64,000 nucleotides of DNA from Pseudomonas orientalis (GTDB lineage: Bacteria > Pseudomonadota > Gammaproteobacteria > Pseudomonadales > Pseudomonadaceae): the NCBI RefSeq assembly GCF_001439815.1, contig NZ_JYLM01000017.1, positions 1 through 64,000 of the forward strand, written 5' to 3'. Below, piece after piece: positions 17,397 to 26,155 of this stretch. The translations under genes were made by a program, and so were the position numbers. The notes under the pieces are model-generated. The model was not told where the DNA came from. It saw only the letters and a program-made list of their open reading frames with translations, and made no database searches. The number at the start of each line of letters is the position of its first letter. Position 1 is the stretch's first letter.

Positions 17397-17591
17397 ATGC
17401 CCACACAAAATCCGCACCGCACCGCTGGTCTCTGTACATCCAGCAAGGTCTACAGCGCGCTGACCGAACTCAAGCACTTGGAAGGCCACCGCAGCGCAAA
17501 ATTCCTGGCATTGCTGGCAGAGAGCCTGGTGCGCAAAGGCCTGCTCAGTGAACAGGAAGTGGTGCACATGCTCGATCAGGTGGTGGATTGA
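17397..17591 (+). CDS. small hypothetical protein, 64 residues
   Basis: The ATG at 17397 is preceded by AAGGACGATTGACC. The protein is soluble, with an N-terminal basic stretch and two predicted amphipathic helices: KVYSALTELKHLEGHRSAKFLALLAESLVRKG and the segment ending LDQVV. No membrane segment or known motif is visible. The codon pattern resembles the neighbours and the ribosome site is reasonable, so I consider it real. The helix pair might be a small dimerisation or regulatory domain; that is speculation. Confidence 0.65.
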   Translation: MPTQNPHRTAGLCTSSKVYSALTELKHLEGHRSAKFLALLAESLVRKGLLSEQEVVHMLDQVVD

Positions 17592-17682
17592 CCTCTGGTA
17601 TTGATATCGACTATCGAGCCAGGTGATTTTTCCTCGGCGCCATCGCGCCGTAAGGTGACCTCCATAACGTTTGGAGGTACTT

Positions 17683-17865
17683 ATGCCCACTGTTCAGATC
17701 ATGTCCGTCATCGGCAGCGCCGTTCCCGCCCCTCTTCGCAAGCGGGGCCTGCTCGCCTGCTGGTACGTGGTAAGCGATGGCGAGCCCATCAGCGGCCCGC
17801 TCACCTCGTTATCCGACGCCCAGACGCAACGCCAGCTGGCAGCCGGCTACAGGCTTGAAGCCTAG
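17683..17865 (+). CDS. small hypothetical protein, 60 residues
   Basis: TTGGAGGTACTT precedes the ATG at 17683, an excellent ribosome site. The 60 residues include CWYVVSDGEPISGPLTSLSDAQTQRQLAAGYRLEA, which looks like a compact mixed alpha/beta fold. The stop codon overlaps the stop of the convergent AI-2E-family gene by four bases. No family is recognised. Confidence 0.62.
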   Translation: MPTVQIMSVIGSAVPAPLRKRGLLACWYVVSDGEPISGPLTSLSDAQTQRQLAAGYRLEA

Positions 17866-18929
17866 GGCAACGGCAGCTTGACGCGCGGCTTGGTTTCGAC
17901 AAACAACGCCCAGCAGGACATGAACAGCGCCGCGACCAGCGGCCCGATCACGAAGCCATTGAGGCCAAACACCGACAGCCCGCCCAGGGTCGAGATCAGG
18001 ATCAGGTAATCCGGCATCTTGGTGTCTTTGCCCACCAGGATCGGACGCAGCACGTTGTCCACCAGGCCGATCACGAACACGCCGAACAGCGCCAGCACCA
18101 CGCCCTGCCAGATCGAACCGCTCAACAGGAAGTAAGCGGCCACCGGCCCCCAGACAATCCCGGCGCCCACCGCCGGCAGCAGCGACAGAAACGCCATCAA
18201 TACCGCCCAGAGCAGTGCACTGGGAATATCCAGGAACCAGAAAATCAGGCCGCCCAGCGCACCTTGGGTCACGGCGACCAACACGTTGCCCTTGACCGTT
18301 GCCCGCACCACTCGGTTGAACTTGAGTTGCAGGCGACGCTTTTGCGGCTCGGCCAATGGCACCGCAGTGCGCACCTTGCGTACCAGGTCCGGGCCGTCGC
18401 GCAGCAGGAAAAACAGCAGGTACAGCATGATGAAGAAGCTCACCAGGAAATCGAACGTGCCCTGGCCGAAGCTGAACGCCTGAGAGGCGAAGAACTGGCT
18501 GCCCTGCATCGCGCCCTTGACCACCTTTTCCCGCAGGCCTTCCAGGTTACCCATGCCGAAGCGGTCCAGCAGGTGCTGGAAATACGGCGGCAGGAAATGC
18601 TTGAACTGCTCGATGTAACCGGCCACGTCCAACTTGCCGCTTTCGATGTTTTTATAAAGTGTGGCGCCCTCTTGCACCAGCAAGGCACTGGTGATGATCA
18701 CCGGCAAAATCGCGATCACCAGGCACACCATCAAGGTGGTCAGGGAGGTCAGGTTGCGGTTCCAGCCAAAGCGCTGCTGCAGGCGGCGCTGCATGGGCGC
18801 GAAGATGATGCCGAGGATCACCGCCCAGAACACCGCGCCGTAGAACGGCAGCAATATCCAGATAAAGGCGACGGTGACCAGGGCCAGCAGTAACAGCAGG
18901 GTCTTGAATTGCAGGTTGGTTTGATTCAT
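17862..18929 (-). CDS. AI-2E family transporter (PerM/YdiK-like)
   Basis: This 355-residue inner-membrane protein has about eight helices: three near the N-terminus, a soluble amphipathic region (residues about 75-140), then a dense C-terminal membrane half with the family motif VDNVLRPILVGKDTKMPDYLILISTLGG. The family is named after the autoinducer-2 exporter TqsA, but relatives carry other cargo, including sodium, so the substrate is not known. A terminator-like hairpin sits in the short leader just before the ATG (18944-18972). Confidence 0.9.
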   Translation of the reverse strand: MNQTNLQFKTLLLLLALVTVAFIWILLPFYGAVFWAVILGIIFAPMQRRLQQRFGWNRNLTSLTTLMVCLVIAILPVIITSALLVQEGATLYKNIESGKLDVAGYIEQFKHFLPPYFQHLLDRFGMGNLEGLREKVVKGAMQGSQFFASQAFSFGQGTFDFLVSFFIMLYLLFFLLRDGPDLVRKVRTAVPLAEPQKRRLQLKFNRVVRATVKGNVLVAVTQGALGGLIFWFLDIPSALLWAVLMAFLSLLPAVGAGIVWGPVAAYFLLSGSIWQGVVLALFGVFVIGLVDNVLRPILVGKDTKMPDYLILISTLGGLSVFGLNGFVIGPLVAALFMSCWALFVETKPRVKLPLP

Positions 18930-18943
18930 GTCCGATCCATGTC

Positions 18944-18972
18944 AAAAAAGCACAGGGCCGGTGTCGGCCCTG
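18944..18972 (-). terminator. hairpin plus T-run in the leader of the AI-2E-family gene (possible attenuator)
   Basis: On the minus strand an 8-bp perfect GC stem (CAGGGCCG/CGGCCCTG, loop ACAC) is followed by TTTTTT, ending only 14 bases before the ATG at 18929. This position, in front of the gene, fits leader attenuation, or insulation from upstream minus-strand transcription. A competing ACAGGGC lies upstream on the same strand. Confidence 0.6.
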
Positions 18973-19103
18973 TTGCTTAGTCAGCAGCGAAACCTGGGAG
19001 TGCCCTGTTTCATCGAACAAGCATAGATCGGCTTTTTAGACGTGGATCAATACACAGCGCCCTGCCCTGCACTACCCTCGCGCCTTTTTGCGGCTCACAC
19101 ACC

Positions 19104-20417
19104 ATGCCCCCGATAATCGCCCCCGAACTGCTCGCTCCCGCCGGCACGTTGAAGAACATGCGTTACGCCTTTGCCTATGGCGCCGATGCGGTCTACGCCG
19201 GCCAGCCGCGCTACAGCCTGCGCGTGCGTAACAATGAATTCGACCACGCCAACCTGGCCCTCGGGATCCAGGAAGCTCACTCACAGGGCAAGCGCTTCTA
19301 CGTGGTGGTGAACATTGCGCCGCACAACGCCAAGTTGAAGACCTTCCTCAAAGACCTTGCGCCAGTGGTCGCCATGGGCCCGGATGCGCTGATCATGTCC
19401 GACCCAGGGCTGATCATGCTGGTGCGCCGGCATTTCCCGCAGATGCCGGTTCACCTGTCGGTGCAAGCCAACACCGTCAACTGGGCCAGTGTGGAGTTCT
19501 GGCAGCAACAGGGCATCTGCCGGGTGATCCTGTCGCGGGAGCTGTCCCTGGAAGAAATCGGCGAGATTGGCCAGCAGGTGCCGGCCATGGAGCTTGAGGT
19601 GTTTGTGCATGGCGCCCTGTGCATGGCCTATTCCGGGCGTTGCCTGCTGTCAGGCTATATGAACAGGCGCGACGCCAACCAGGGCAGTTGCACCAATGCG
19701 TGTCGCTGGAAGTACCAGGCCGGCGCGGCGGTGGAAAATGCCACGGGCGAGATCGTCCAGGCCTTTGAACCGACGCTGGGCATCGGCACGCCGACCGATC
19801 AGGTATTCCTGTTGCAGGAAGCCCATCGCCCCGATCAACAGATGCCCGCCTTCGAAGACGAGCACGGCACCTACATCATGAACGCCAAGGACCTGCGCGC
19901 CGTACAGCATGTGGAGCGCCTGGCCCACATGGGCGTGCATTCGCTGAAGATCGAAGGCCGCACCAAATCGCACTTCTATTGCGCGCGCACCACCCAGGTG
20001 TATCGCCGGGCAATCGATGATGCGGTGGCCGGTCGCGCCTTTGACCGCCGCTTGATGACCGACCTCGAATCCCTGGCCCAACGCGGCTACACCGAAGGCT
20101 TTCTGCGCCGCCATGTGCACGATGAATACCAGAACTACCAGCACGGCAGCTCCGTCTCCGAGCGCCAGCAGTTTGTCGGTGAACTGACCGGCGAACGCCG
20201 GGGCGAGCTGGCCGAGGTCAAGGTCAAGAACCGCTTCGCCGTGGGTGATCACCTGGAATTGATGACGCCGGCGGGCAACTTTCACTTTGACCTGGCCTCG
20301 TTGCATAACGCCAAGGGCGACGCCATCGAGGTAGCGCCGGGGGATGGGCACACGGTGTATGTGCCCCTGCCGGTCGAGATGGACCTGGATTTTGGCTTGT
20401 TGATGCGCGACCTATGA
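19104..20417 (+). CDS. trhP: tRNA uridine-34 hydroxylation protein TrhP (U32 family)
   Basis: TrhP (YegQ) uses prephenate to make 5-hydroxyuridine at the wobble position of tRNAs. The 437 residues begin PELLAPAGTLKNMRYAFAYGADAVYAG, typical of the U32 family, and keep the cysteine cluster C-MAYSGR-C-LLSGYMNRRDANQGS-C-TNA-C-RW that is thought to hold an iron-sulfur cluster. The C-terminal half includes SLKIEGRTKSHFYCARTT. U32 proteins were once called collagenase-like peptidases, but the tRNA role is better supported. It converges with the next chemoreceptor gene at a distance of four bases. Confidence 0.93.
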   Translation: MPPIIAPELLAPAGTLKNMRYAFAYGADAVYAGQPRYSLRVRNNEFDHANLALGIQEAHSQGKRFYVVVNIAPHNAKLKTFLKDLAPVVAMGPDALIMSDPGLIMLVRRHFPQMPVHLSVQANTVNWASVEFWQQQGICRVILSRELSLEEIGEIGQQVPAMELEVFVHGALCMAYSGRCLLSGYMNRRDANQGSCTNACRWKYQAGAAVENATGEIVQAFEPTLGIGTPTDQVFLLQEAHRPDQQMPAFEDEHGTYIMNAKDLRAVQHVERLAHMGVHSLKIEGRTKSHFYCARTTQVYRRAIDDAVAGRAFDRRLMTDLESLAQRGYTEGFLRRHVHDEYQNYQHGSSVSERQQFVGELTGERRGELAEVKVKNRFAVGDHLELMTPAGNFHFDLASLHNAKGDAIEVAPGDGHTVYVPLPVEMDLDFGLLMRDL

Positions 20418-20421
20418 ACGA

Positions 20422-22101
20422 TCAAATCCTGAACTGACCCACCAACTGCCCCAGGCGCTGGCCCAGATCCGCCAGGCTGCGGGAGGTCTGGGCGCCAAGC
20501 TGGGTTTCATCGGCCACGCTGTCCACCGCCACGGCAATCTGATGCACGCTGCGGTTGATTTCTTCGGCCACGGCGGTTTGCTCTTCGGCGGCGCTGGCGA
20601 TCTGCGCGTTCATCGAGTTGATGGTGCCGATCAACTGGGCCATGGTGTCCAGCGATGCCCCGGCCTGGTTGGCCTGGGCCGACGTGCCGTCACCGGCATC
20701 GCTGGAGCGGCGCATGGCTTCAACGGCGGCTTCGGTGCCTTTTTGCAGGCGGTCGATCATGCCCTGGATTTCCTGGGTGCTGGTCTGGGTGCGGCTGGCC
20801 AGGGCGCGCACTTCATCGGCAACCACGGCAAAGCCCCGCCCGGCCTCCCCGGCGCGCGCCGCTTCAATCGCCGCATTGAGCGCCAGCAGGTTGGTCTGTT
20901 CGGCAATCGAGCGGATCACGCCAAGCACGCTGACAATCGAGGACACGTCCTGCTGCAGGCTGTCGAGGGACACGCCGCTGCTGCGGATATCGTTCACCAG
21001 CGCATGGATCTGCGCGATGCTGCCATCCACCACCCGCTTGGCGGCCTGGCCCTCGGCATCGGTCTGCTGCGCGGCAACGGCAGCGCCCTGGGCACTGCGC
21101 GCCACTTCATGGGCGGCGGACGACATCTGATTGATCGCAGTGGCGACCTGGTCGGTTTCGTGACGCTGGCGTTCCATGGCGGTTTCCGAACGCTGGGCTT
21201 GCTCGGACACCTGGCTCACCAGGCCGGTGAGTTGTGCGGTCATTTCGGTGATCTGGCGCACCAGCCCGTGGATCTTGTCGACAAAGCGGTTGAACGCGCC
21301 GGCCAGGTCGCCGAGTTCATCCTGACTGGTAATGGCCAGGCGGCGCGTCAGGTCACCTTCACCGGCGGCGATATCGTCCAGGTTGGCTTTCATCAGGCTC
21401 AGTGGGCGCAGGATGGTGTTGGCCACCAGCAGGCCGACAGCCGCGATCACCAGCAAGACTACGGCAGCCAGACCGAGAATGCTCAACAGCACGCCCTCCA
21501 TGCGCTCATGCACCTTGGCCTCGACCACCGCGACCTGGGCCTCGATGCCATCCAGGTTGACCGAGGTACCGATGACCATGTCCCACTTGGGCAGGTATTC
21601 GGTGTAGCCGAGCTTGGGCACCAGCTCGGTCTGGCCGGGCTGGGTCGAGCTGTATTGCAGGTAGTGGGTGCCGTCCTTGCCGACTTTGACCAGGTCGCGG
21701 TTGACATAGACGCCGTTGGGATCGCGGTTGTCCTTGAAGCTCTTGCCCACGCCGTCCGGGCTGTTGCCCTTGAACAGGCGGATGGTCTCGGAATCGTAGC
21801 CGAAGAAGTAGCCGTCCTTGCCGTAGCTGGTGTTGGACAGCAACTTGACCACCTGCGCCCGCGCCGCCGTATCACCGGGGGCAGCGGCGTCGTAGAGCGG
21901 CTTGATGGTGGTCATGGCCACCTCGACATAACCTTTGAGGGTGGCCTTGGCGTCGTTGAGCAGGCGCTGGCGGGTTTCATCCACCTCGTTGCGCGCCTGG
22001 CCCTGCAGCATCCACACGGTGGTCAGGCTGATGACCAGGGCGAACAGCAACACCGGCACGACGGCAAGGGTCAGGACTTTGGCCTTGAGGCTCAGACGCA
22101 T
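20422..22101 (-). CDS. ctpM: methyl-accepting chemotaxis protein, single Cache domain (malate-receptor type)
   Basis: The 559 residues comprise a membrane helix (10-30), a periplasmic single Cache domain (about 35-190; GKDGYFFGYDSETIRLFKGN and PKWDMVIGTSVNLDG), a second helix (195-220), HAMP, and a cytoplasmic coiled coil with the signalling hairpin EQTNLLALNAAIEAARAGEAGRGFAVVADEVRALA. Gene order (chemoreceptor, transporter, tlpQ-like chemoreceptor, bqsSRQP) matches P. aeruginosa PA2652-PA2659 as I remember it, where PA2652 is the malate receptor. Ligand identity is by that analogy. The C-terminus lacks a CheR-tethering pentapeptide. Confidence 0.85.
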   Translation of the reverse strand: MRLSLKAKVLTLAVVPVLLFALVISLTTVWMLQGQARNEVDETRQRLLNDAKATLKGYVEVAMTTIKPLYDAAAPGDTAARAQVVKLLSNTSYGKDGYFFGYDSETIRLFKGNSPDGVGKSFKDNRDPNGVYVNRDLVKVGKDGTHYLQYSSTQPGQTELVPKLGYTEYLPKWDMVIGTSVNLDGIEAQVAVVEAKVHERMEGVLLSILGLAAVVLLVIAAVGLLVANTILRPLSLMKANLDDIAAGEGDLTRRLAITSQDELGDLAGAFNRFVDKIHGLVRQITEMTAQLTGLVSQVSEQAQRSETAMERQRHETDQVATAINQMSSAAHEVARSAQGAAVAAQQTDAEGQAAKRVVDGSIAQIHALVNDIRSSGVSLDSLQQDVSSIVSVLGVIRSIAEQTNLLALNAAIEAARAGEAGRGFAVVADEVRALASRTQTSTQEIQGMIDRLQKGTEAAVEAMRRSSDAGDGTSAQANQAGASLDTMAQLIGTINSMNAQIASAAEEQTAVAEEINRSVHQIAVAVDSVADETQLGAQTSRSLADLGQRLGQLVGQFRI

Positions 22102-22158
22102 GGCTTTTCTCTCTTATTAGGGGCGACTTGAGAGGTTAGCGGCCAAACGCAAGTTTTC

Positions 22159-22258
22159 TGTAGGAGCGAGCTTGCTCGCGAAGGTTGCCAACGATAAAGC
22201 GTGCATTCTGGATGAACGCGTTATCTGGAGTTTTTTCGCGAGCAAGCTCGCTCCTACA
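22159..22258. repeat. REPIN copy 3
   Basis: This is a REP doublet like that at 8461. Its arms are intact but the spacer is more diverged. It lies between the start of the chemoreceptor gene and the end of the transporter gene, so it sits in the upstream region of the chemoreceptor. Confidence 0.9.
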
Positions 22259-22274
22259 GTGAGGTGGGCGAATG

Positions 22275-23597
22275 TCAGAGGGTCATCGCCGCCAGCCAGC
22301 CAAACGCCAGCAACGGCAGGTTGTAGTGCAGGAAGGTTGGCACCACAGTGTCCCAGATGTGATGGTGCTGGCCGTCGATGTTCAGGCCGGAGGTCGGGCC
22401 AAGGGTGGAATCGGAGGCCGGTGAACCGGCGTCGCCCAAGGCACCGGCGGTGCCGACGATGCACACGATCGCCACCGGGCTGAAACCCAGTTGCACACAC
22501 AACGGCACAAAAATCGCGGCCAGGATCGGCACCGTGGAAAACGACGAACCGATGCCCATGGTCACCAGCAGTCCCACCAGCAGCATCAACAGCGCCCCTA
22601 CTCCACGGCTATGGCCGATGAACGCCGCCGAGGTTTCCACCAGGGAGCGCACATCACCGGTGGCCTTGAGCACTTCGGCAAAGCCCGACGAGGCGATCAT
22701 GATGAAGCCGATCATCGCCATCATCTTCATGCCTTCGGTGAACAGATCATCGGTGTCGCGCCAGCGCACGATGCCCGACACCGAGAAAATCAGGAACCCG
22801 GCCAGCGCGCCGATGATCATCGAGTCCAGCCACAGTTGAATGATGAACGCCGAGGCAATCGCCAGGCCGGCCACCAGCAGGGTCAACGGGTTGTACTGCA
22901 CTGCCACCTGCTCGACCCGTTCGATTTTCTCCAGGTCATACACGCGTTTTTTGCGATAGCTGATAAACACCGCCACCAGCAGCCCGACCACCATGCCCAG
23001 CGCGGGCAGGCTCATGGCGTGGGTCACGTTGACCTGGCTGATGTCCACGCCGCTCTTGGCCACGTTGGCCAGCAGGATCTGGTTGAGGAAGATATTGCCG
23101 AAGCCCACCGGCAGGAACATGTAAGGCGTGATCAAGCCGAACGTCATGACGCAGGCGATCAGGCGGCGATCCAGTTGCAGTTTGGTCAGCACATACAACA
23201 GCGGCGGCACCAGCAGCGGGATGAACGCGATGTGGATGGGCAGGATGTTCTGCGAAGCGATCGCCACCGCCCACAGCAAGCCGATCAACAACCATTTGAC
23301 ATGGTTGCCGCCGCTGGCTTCCTGGCGATCGACCAGCAACAGCGCTTTGTCCGCCAGGGCATGGGCCAGGCCGGACTTGGCAATCGCCACAGCGAAAGCG
23401 CCGAGCAAGGCGTAGGACAACGCCACGGTCGCACCGCCACCCAAACCGCTGTTAAACGCTTTGAGCGTAGCGTCGATCCCCAGGCCCCCGGTCAAGCCGC
23501 CCACCAGGGCGCCAACAATGATGGCGATGACCACATGCACACGGGACAGGCTGAGCACCAGCATGGTGCCGACCGCGGCGATAACAGCGTTAATCAT
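22275..23597 (-). CDS. NhaC/YuiF-like antiporter-family transporter
   Basis: This 440-residue membrane protein has about eleven helices and motifs of the sodium/proton antiporter-like family: QNILPIHIAFIPLLVPPLLYV, MTFGLITPYMFLPVGFGNIFLNQIL, SGFAEVLKATG and GTAGALGDAGSPASDSTLGPTSGLN. Members of this group have been linked to amino-acid exchange, so the substrate is uncertain. It lies between two chemoreceptor genes, an arrangement shared with P. aeruginosa, which hints that it may import a chemoattractant. Confidence 0.83.
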   Translation of the reverse strand: MINAVIAAVGTMLVLSLSRVHVVIAIIVGALVGGLTGGLGIDATLKAFNSGLGGGATVALSYALLGAFAVAIAKSGLAHALADKALLLVDRQEASGGNHVKWLLIGLLWAVAIASQNILPIHIAFIPLLVPPLLYVLTKLQLDRRLIACVMTFGLITPYMFLPVGFGNIFLNQILLANVAKSGVDISQVNVTHAMSLPALGMVVGLLVAVFISYRKKRVYDLEKIERVEQVAVQYNPLTLLVAGLAIASAFIIQLWLDSMIIGALAGFLIFSVSGIVRWRDTDDLFTEGMKMMAMIGFIMIASSGFAEVLKATGDVRSLVETSAAFIGHSRGVGALLMLLVGLLVTMGIGSSFSTVPILAAIFVPLCVQLGFSPVAIVCIVGTAGALGDAGSPASDSTLGPTSGLNIDGQHHHIWDTVVPTFLHYNLPLLAFGWLAAMTL

Positions 23598-23772
23598 GGT
23601 TACCTCAAGACAGAAACATAAAAGACAGGCATGCCCGCGCCTCAGCGGCCATTGAAGGTGCTGCCGGCGTACGGGCTCAAAGAGGTCTTATTAGAGGGCG
23701 CGCACTGTGCAGCAGCCGGCCGGCTATGTCAAAAAGCTGTGACTCCGGACAGGTTTAAATTGACTGTTTGAA

Positions 23773-23799
23773 TAAAGAAAAAACGCGCGCAGCCGATAA
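23773..23799 (+). promoter_or_regulatory. sigma-28 (FliA) promoter of the tlpQ-like gene
   Basis: TAAAGAAA, 11 bases, then a perfect GCCGATAA match the flagellar sigma consensus TAAAGTTT-N11-GCCGATAA at 13 of 16 positions, 37 bases before the ATG at 23836. This is what is expected for a chemoreceptor gene. Confidence 0.85.
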
Positions 23800-23835
23800 C
23801 GGCTTTTCTATGTGTATTCAGGTAAGGATGTCCCG

Positions 23836-25983
23836 ATGTCGCTCAGGCAGCTCTCCATTCAATGGAAAATCACCCTGCTCGCGGGCCTGTGCCTGCTGGG
23901 AATCGTGACCCTGCTGGTGGGTCTGTCGCTGTATCGCATGGCGCAGAGTTCCGAGCAGGTCAAAGCATCCAGCATGCAAATGCTCGATGAAGCCGCCCAG
24001 GCGCGCATCGAGGCCCAAGGTGAAGTGCAGGCGCTGGGCATCCGCCGGCAGTTCATGGATGCCTACCAGTACGGACACGGGTTTTCGCGCCAGGTGCTGT
24101 TTTTGCGCGAGCAGGCGGAAAAACGCTTTCTGGATGCCTTCGACACCCGCGAGGACCTGACCCGTCAGGTGCGCGCCGCGCTGCAGGCCAACCCCGACCT
24201 GCTGGGTTTGTCCCTGGTGTTCGAAGCCAATGCGCTGGATGGCAAGGATGAGCTGTTCGCCAACCAGGCGGAGCTGGGCAGTAACGACAAAGGCCGCTTC
24301 GCCCTGTACTGGTCGCAGCCGACACCCGGCAACATCACCTCAATGTCGCTGCCCGAAAGCGACATGACCGACACGTCCGTCGGCCCCAGCGGCGAAAAAG
24401 CCAATGCCTGGTTCACCTGTCCGCGCACCACCCTCAAACCCTGCGTGATCGAGCCTTATTTTTATATGATCGACGGGCAGAACGTGCTGATGACCAGCAT
24501 CGTCTTCCCGCTGATGGCCAACGGCAAGGTCATTGCCTCGTTATCCGTGGACATCAATCTCAACAGCTTGCAGGCCGTGAGCCAACAGGCCAGCCAGAAG
24601 CTCTACGACGGCCAGACCCAAGTCAGCATCCTCAGCCCCACCGGCTTGCTCGCCGGCTACAGCCCGGACGCCAGCAAGCTCAGCCAGCGCCTGGACCAGG
24701 TCGACCCTGCCAGCGGCGCACAGCTGATCACTGCCCTGGCGAGCGGCACCGAGATCCGCAGCCTGCGCACCGATCACCAACTCAAAGTGCTGGCGCCCTT
24801 TGCACCGATCCCGGGCGGCAAGCCATGGGGCGTGCTGCTGGACGTGCCGAAAAAAGTCCTGGTAGCGCCGGCCGAGGCGCTCAAAGCCCAGTTAGATGCC
24901 GACAATACCCAGGGCACCTTGCTCGAACTCGGCCTGGGCCTGCTGGCCGCCGTGGTCGGTTTGATCCTGGTGTGGCTGATGGCGCGCAGCGTGACCCGGC
25001 CGATCCTGGGCGTGGCGCATATGCTTGAGGACATCGCCAGCGGCGAAGGCGACCTGACCCGCCGCCTGGCCTACGACAAACAGGACGAACTGGGCCAACT
25101 GGCCGGCTGGTTCAACCGTTTCCTCGACAAGCTGCAGCCGATCATCGCCGAGGTCAAACGCTCGGTGCAGGACGCCCGTGGCACCGCCGACCAATCCGCC
25201 GCGATCGCCAGCGAAACCAGCGCCGGCATGGAGCAGCAGTATCGCCAGGTTGACCAGGTGGCCACGGCCTCCCACGAAATGAGCGCCACCGCCCAGGACG
25301 TCGCCCGCAGCGCAGCCCAGGCTGCGCAAGCGGCCCGCGATGCCGACCAATCCACCCGCGATGGCCTGACCGTGATCGATCAGACCACCAGCAACATCGG
25401 CCTGCTGGCCGCTGACATGAGCACGGCCATGGCCCAGGTTGAAGGCCTGGCCGGCAACAGCGAAAAAATCGGCTCGGTGCTGGAAGTGATTCGTGGCATC
25501 GCCGAGCAGACCAATCTGCTGGCACTCAATGCCGCCATCGAGGCCGCCCGCGCCGGTGAGGCCGGTCGTGGGTTTGCCGTGGTGGCCGATGAAGTGCGCA
25601 ACCTGGCACGGCGCACCCAGGAGTCGGTGGAAGAAACCCGCGTGGTGATCGAGCAATTGCAAAGCGGCACCCAGCAAGTCGTCGGTGCCATGGGCAACAG
25701 TTATCGCCAGGCCCAAGGCAGCGTCGAGCAGGTCGGCCAGGCGGTCACCGCACTGCGCCAGATCGGTGACGCCGTCACCGTGATCAGCGACATGAACCTG
25801 CAAATCGCCAGCGCCGCCGAAGAGCAAAGCGCAGTGGCCGAAGAGATCAACAACAACGTGGCGACGATTCGCGACGTAACCGAGTCGCTGTCGGAACAGG
25901 CCAATGAATCGGCGCGGGTGAGCCGGGCGTTGAACAGCCTGGCCAATCAGCAGCAGGGGTTGATGGATCAGTTCCGGGTGTAA
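23836..25983 (+). CDS. tlpQ: methyl-accepting chemotaxis protein with double Cache domain (TlpQ-like)
   Basis: The 715 residues comprise a membrane helix (12-33), a large periplasmic dCache domain (about 35-355), a second helix (370-390), HAMP, and the signalling hairpin EQTNLLALNAAIEAARAGEAGRGFAVVADEVRNLA. Length, gene order beside bqsSR and general sequence fit TlpQ of P. aeruginosa, a receptor for histamine and polyamines, and McpU of P. putida. The ligand is inferred. I start at the ATG at 23836, behind AAGGA; a longer frame to 23812 lacks a ribosome site. A flagellar sigma-28 promoter is present. Confidence 0.86.
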   Translation: MSLRQLSIQWKITLLAGLCLLGIVTLLVGLSLYRMAQSSEQVKASSMQMLDEAAQARIEAQGEVQALGIRRQFMDAYQYGHGFSRQVLFLREQAEKRFLDAFDTREDLTRQVRAALQANPDLLGLSLVFEANALDGKDELFANQAELGSNDKGRFALYWSQPTPGNITSMSLPESDMTDTSVGPSGEKANAWFTCPRTTLKPCVIEPYFYMIDGQNVLMTSIVFPLMANGKVIASLSVDINLNSLQAVSQQASQKLYDGQTQVSILSPTGLLAGYSPDASKLSQRLDQVDPASGAQLITALASGTEIRSLRTDHQLKVLAPFAPIPGGKPWGVLLDVPKKVLVAPAEALKAQLDADNTQGTLLELGLGLLAAVVGLILVWLMARSVTRPILGVAHMLEDIASGEGDLTRRLAYDKQDELGQLAGWFNRFLDKLQPIIAEVKRSVQDARGTADQSAAIASETSAGMEQQYRQVDQVATASHEMSATAQDVARSAAQAAQAARDADQSTRDGLTVIDQTTSNIGLLAADMSTAMAQVEGLAGNSEKIGSVLEVIRGIAEQTNLLALNAAIEAARAGEAGRGFAVVADEVRNLARRTQESVEETRVVIEQLQSGTQQVVGAMGNSYRQAQGSVEQVGQAVTALRQIGDAVTVISDMNLQIASAAEEQSAVAEEINNNVATIRDVTESLSEQANESARVSRALNSLANQQQGLMDQFRV

Positions 25984-26038
25984 CGACTCTGGTCCTGGCG
26001 CAGGTTAAATGTGGGAAGGGGCATCGCCGTCTGCCGTC

Positions 26039-26138
26039 TGTAGGAGCGAGCTTGCTCGCGAAAAACGTCAACGACGACGCGTGCTTTCTGAGTGAACGCG
26101 GTGCCTGTAAGTTTTTCGCGAGCAAGCTCGCTCCTACA
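26039..26138. repeat. REPIN copy 4
   Basis: This is a REP doublet almost identical to copy 1 in arms and spacer, located between the tlpQ-like gene and the dispersed repeat at 26156. Confidence 0.9.
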
Positions 26139-26155
26139 CAACGCGGTAGCACCCC

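Noticed and set aside
20542..22131. 529-codon plus-strand open frame opposite the ctpM-like gene
   Set aside because: The minus strand encodes a complete chemoreceptor. The opposite frame is His/Gly-rich low-quality sequence of the kind that high-GC codon bias produces.
22102..22158. Sigma-28 promoter before the ctpM-like gene
   Set aside because: The best -10 match has only five of eight bases and no -35 element at the right distance.
8461..26138. Spaced repeated elements as a CRISPR array
   Set aside because: The units are REP doublets far apart in separate intergenic gaps, not regular repeat-spacer arrays, and no cas gene is present.
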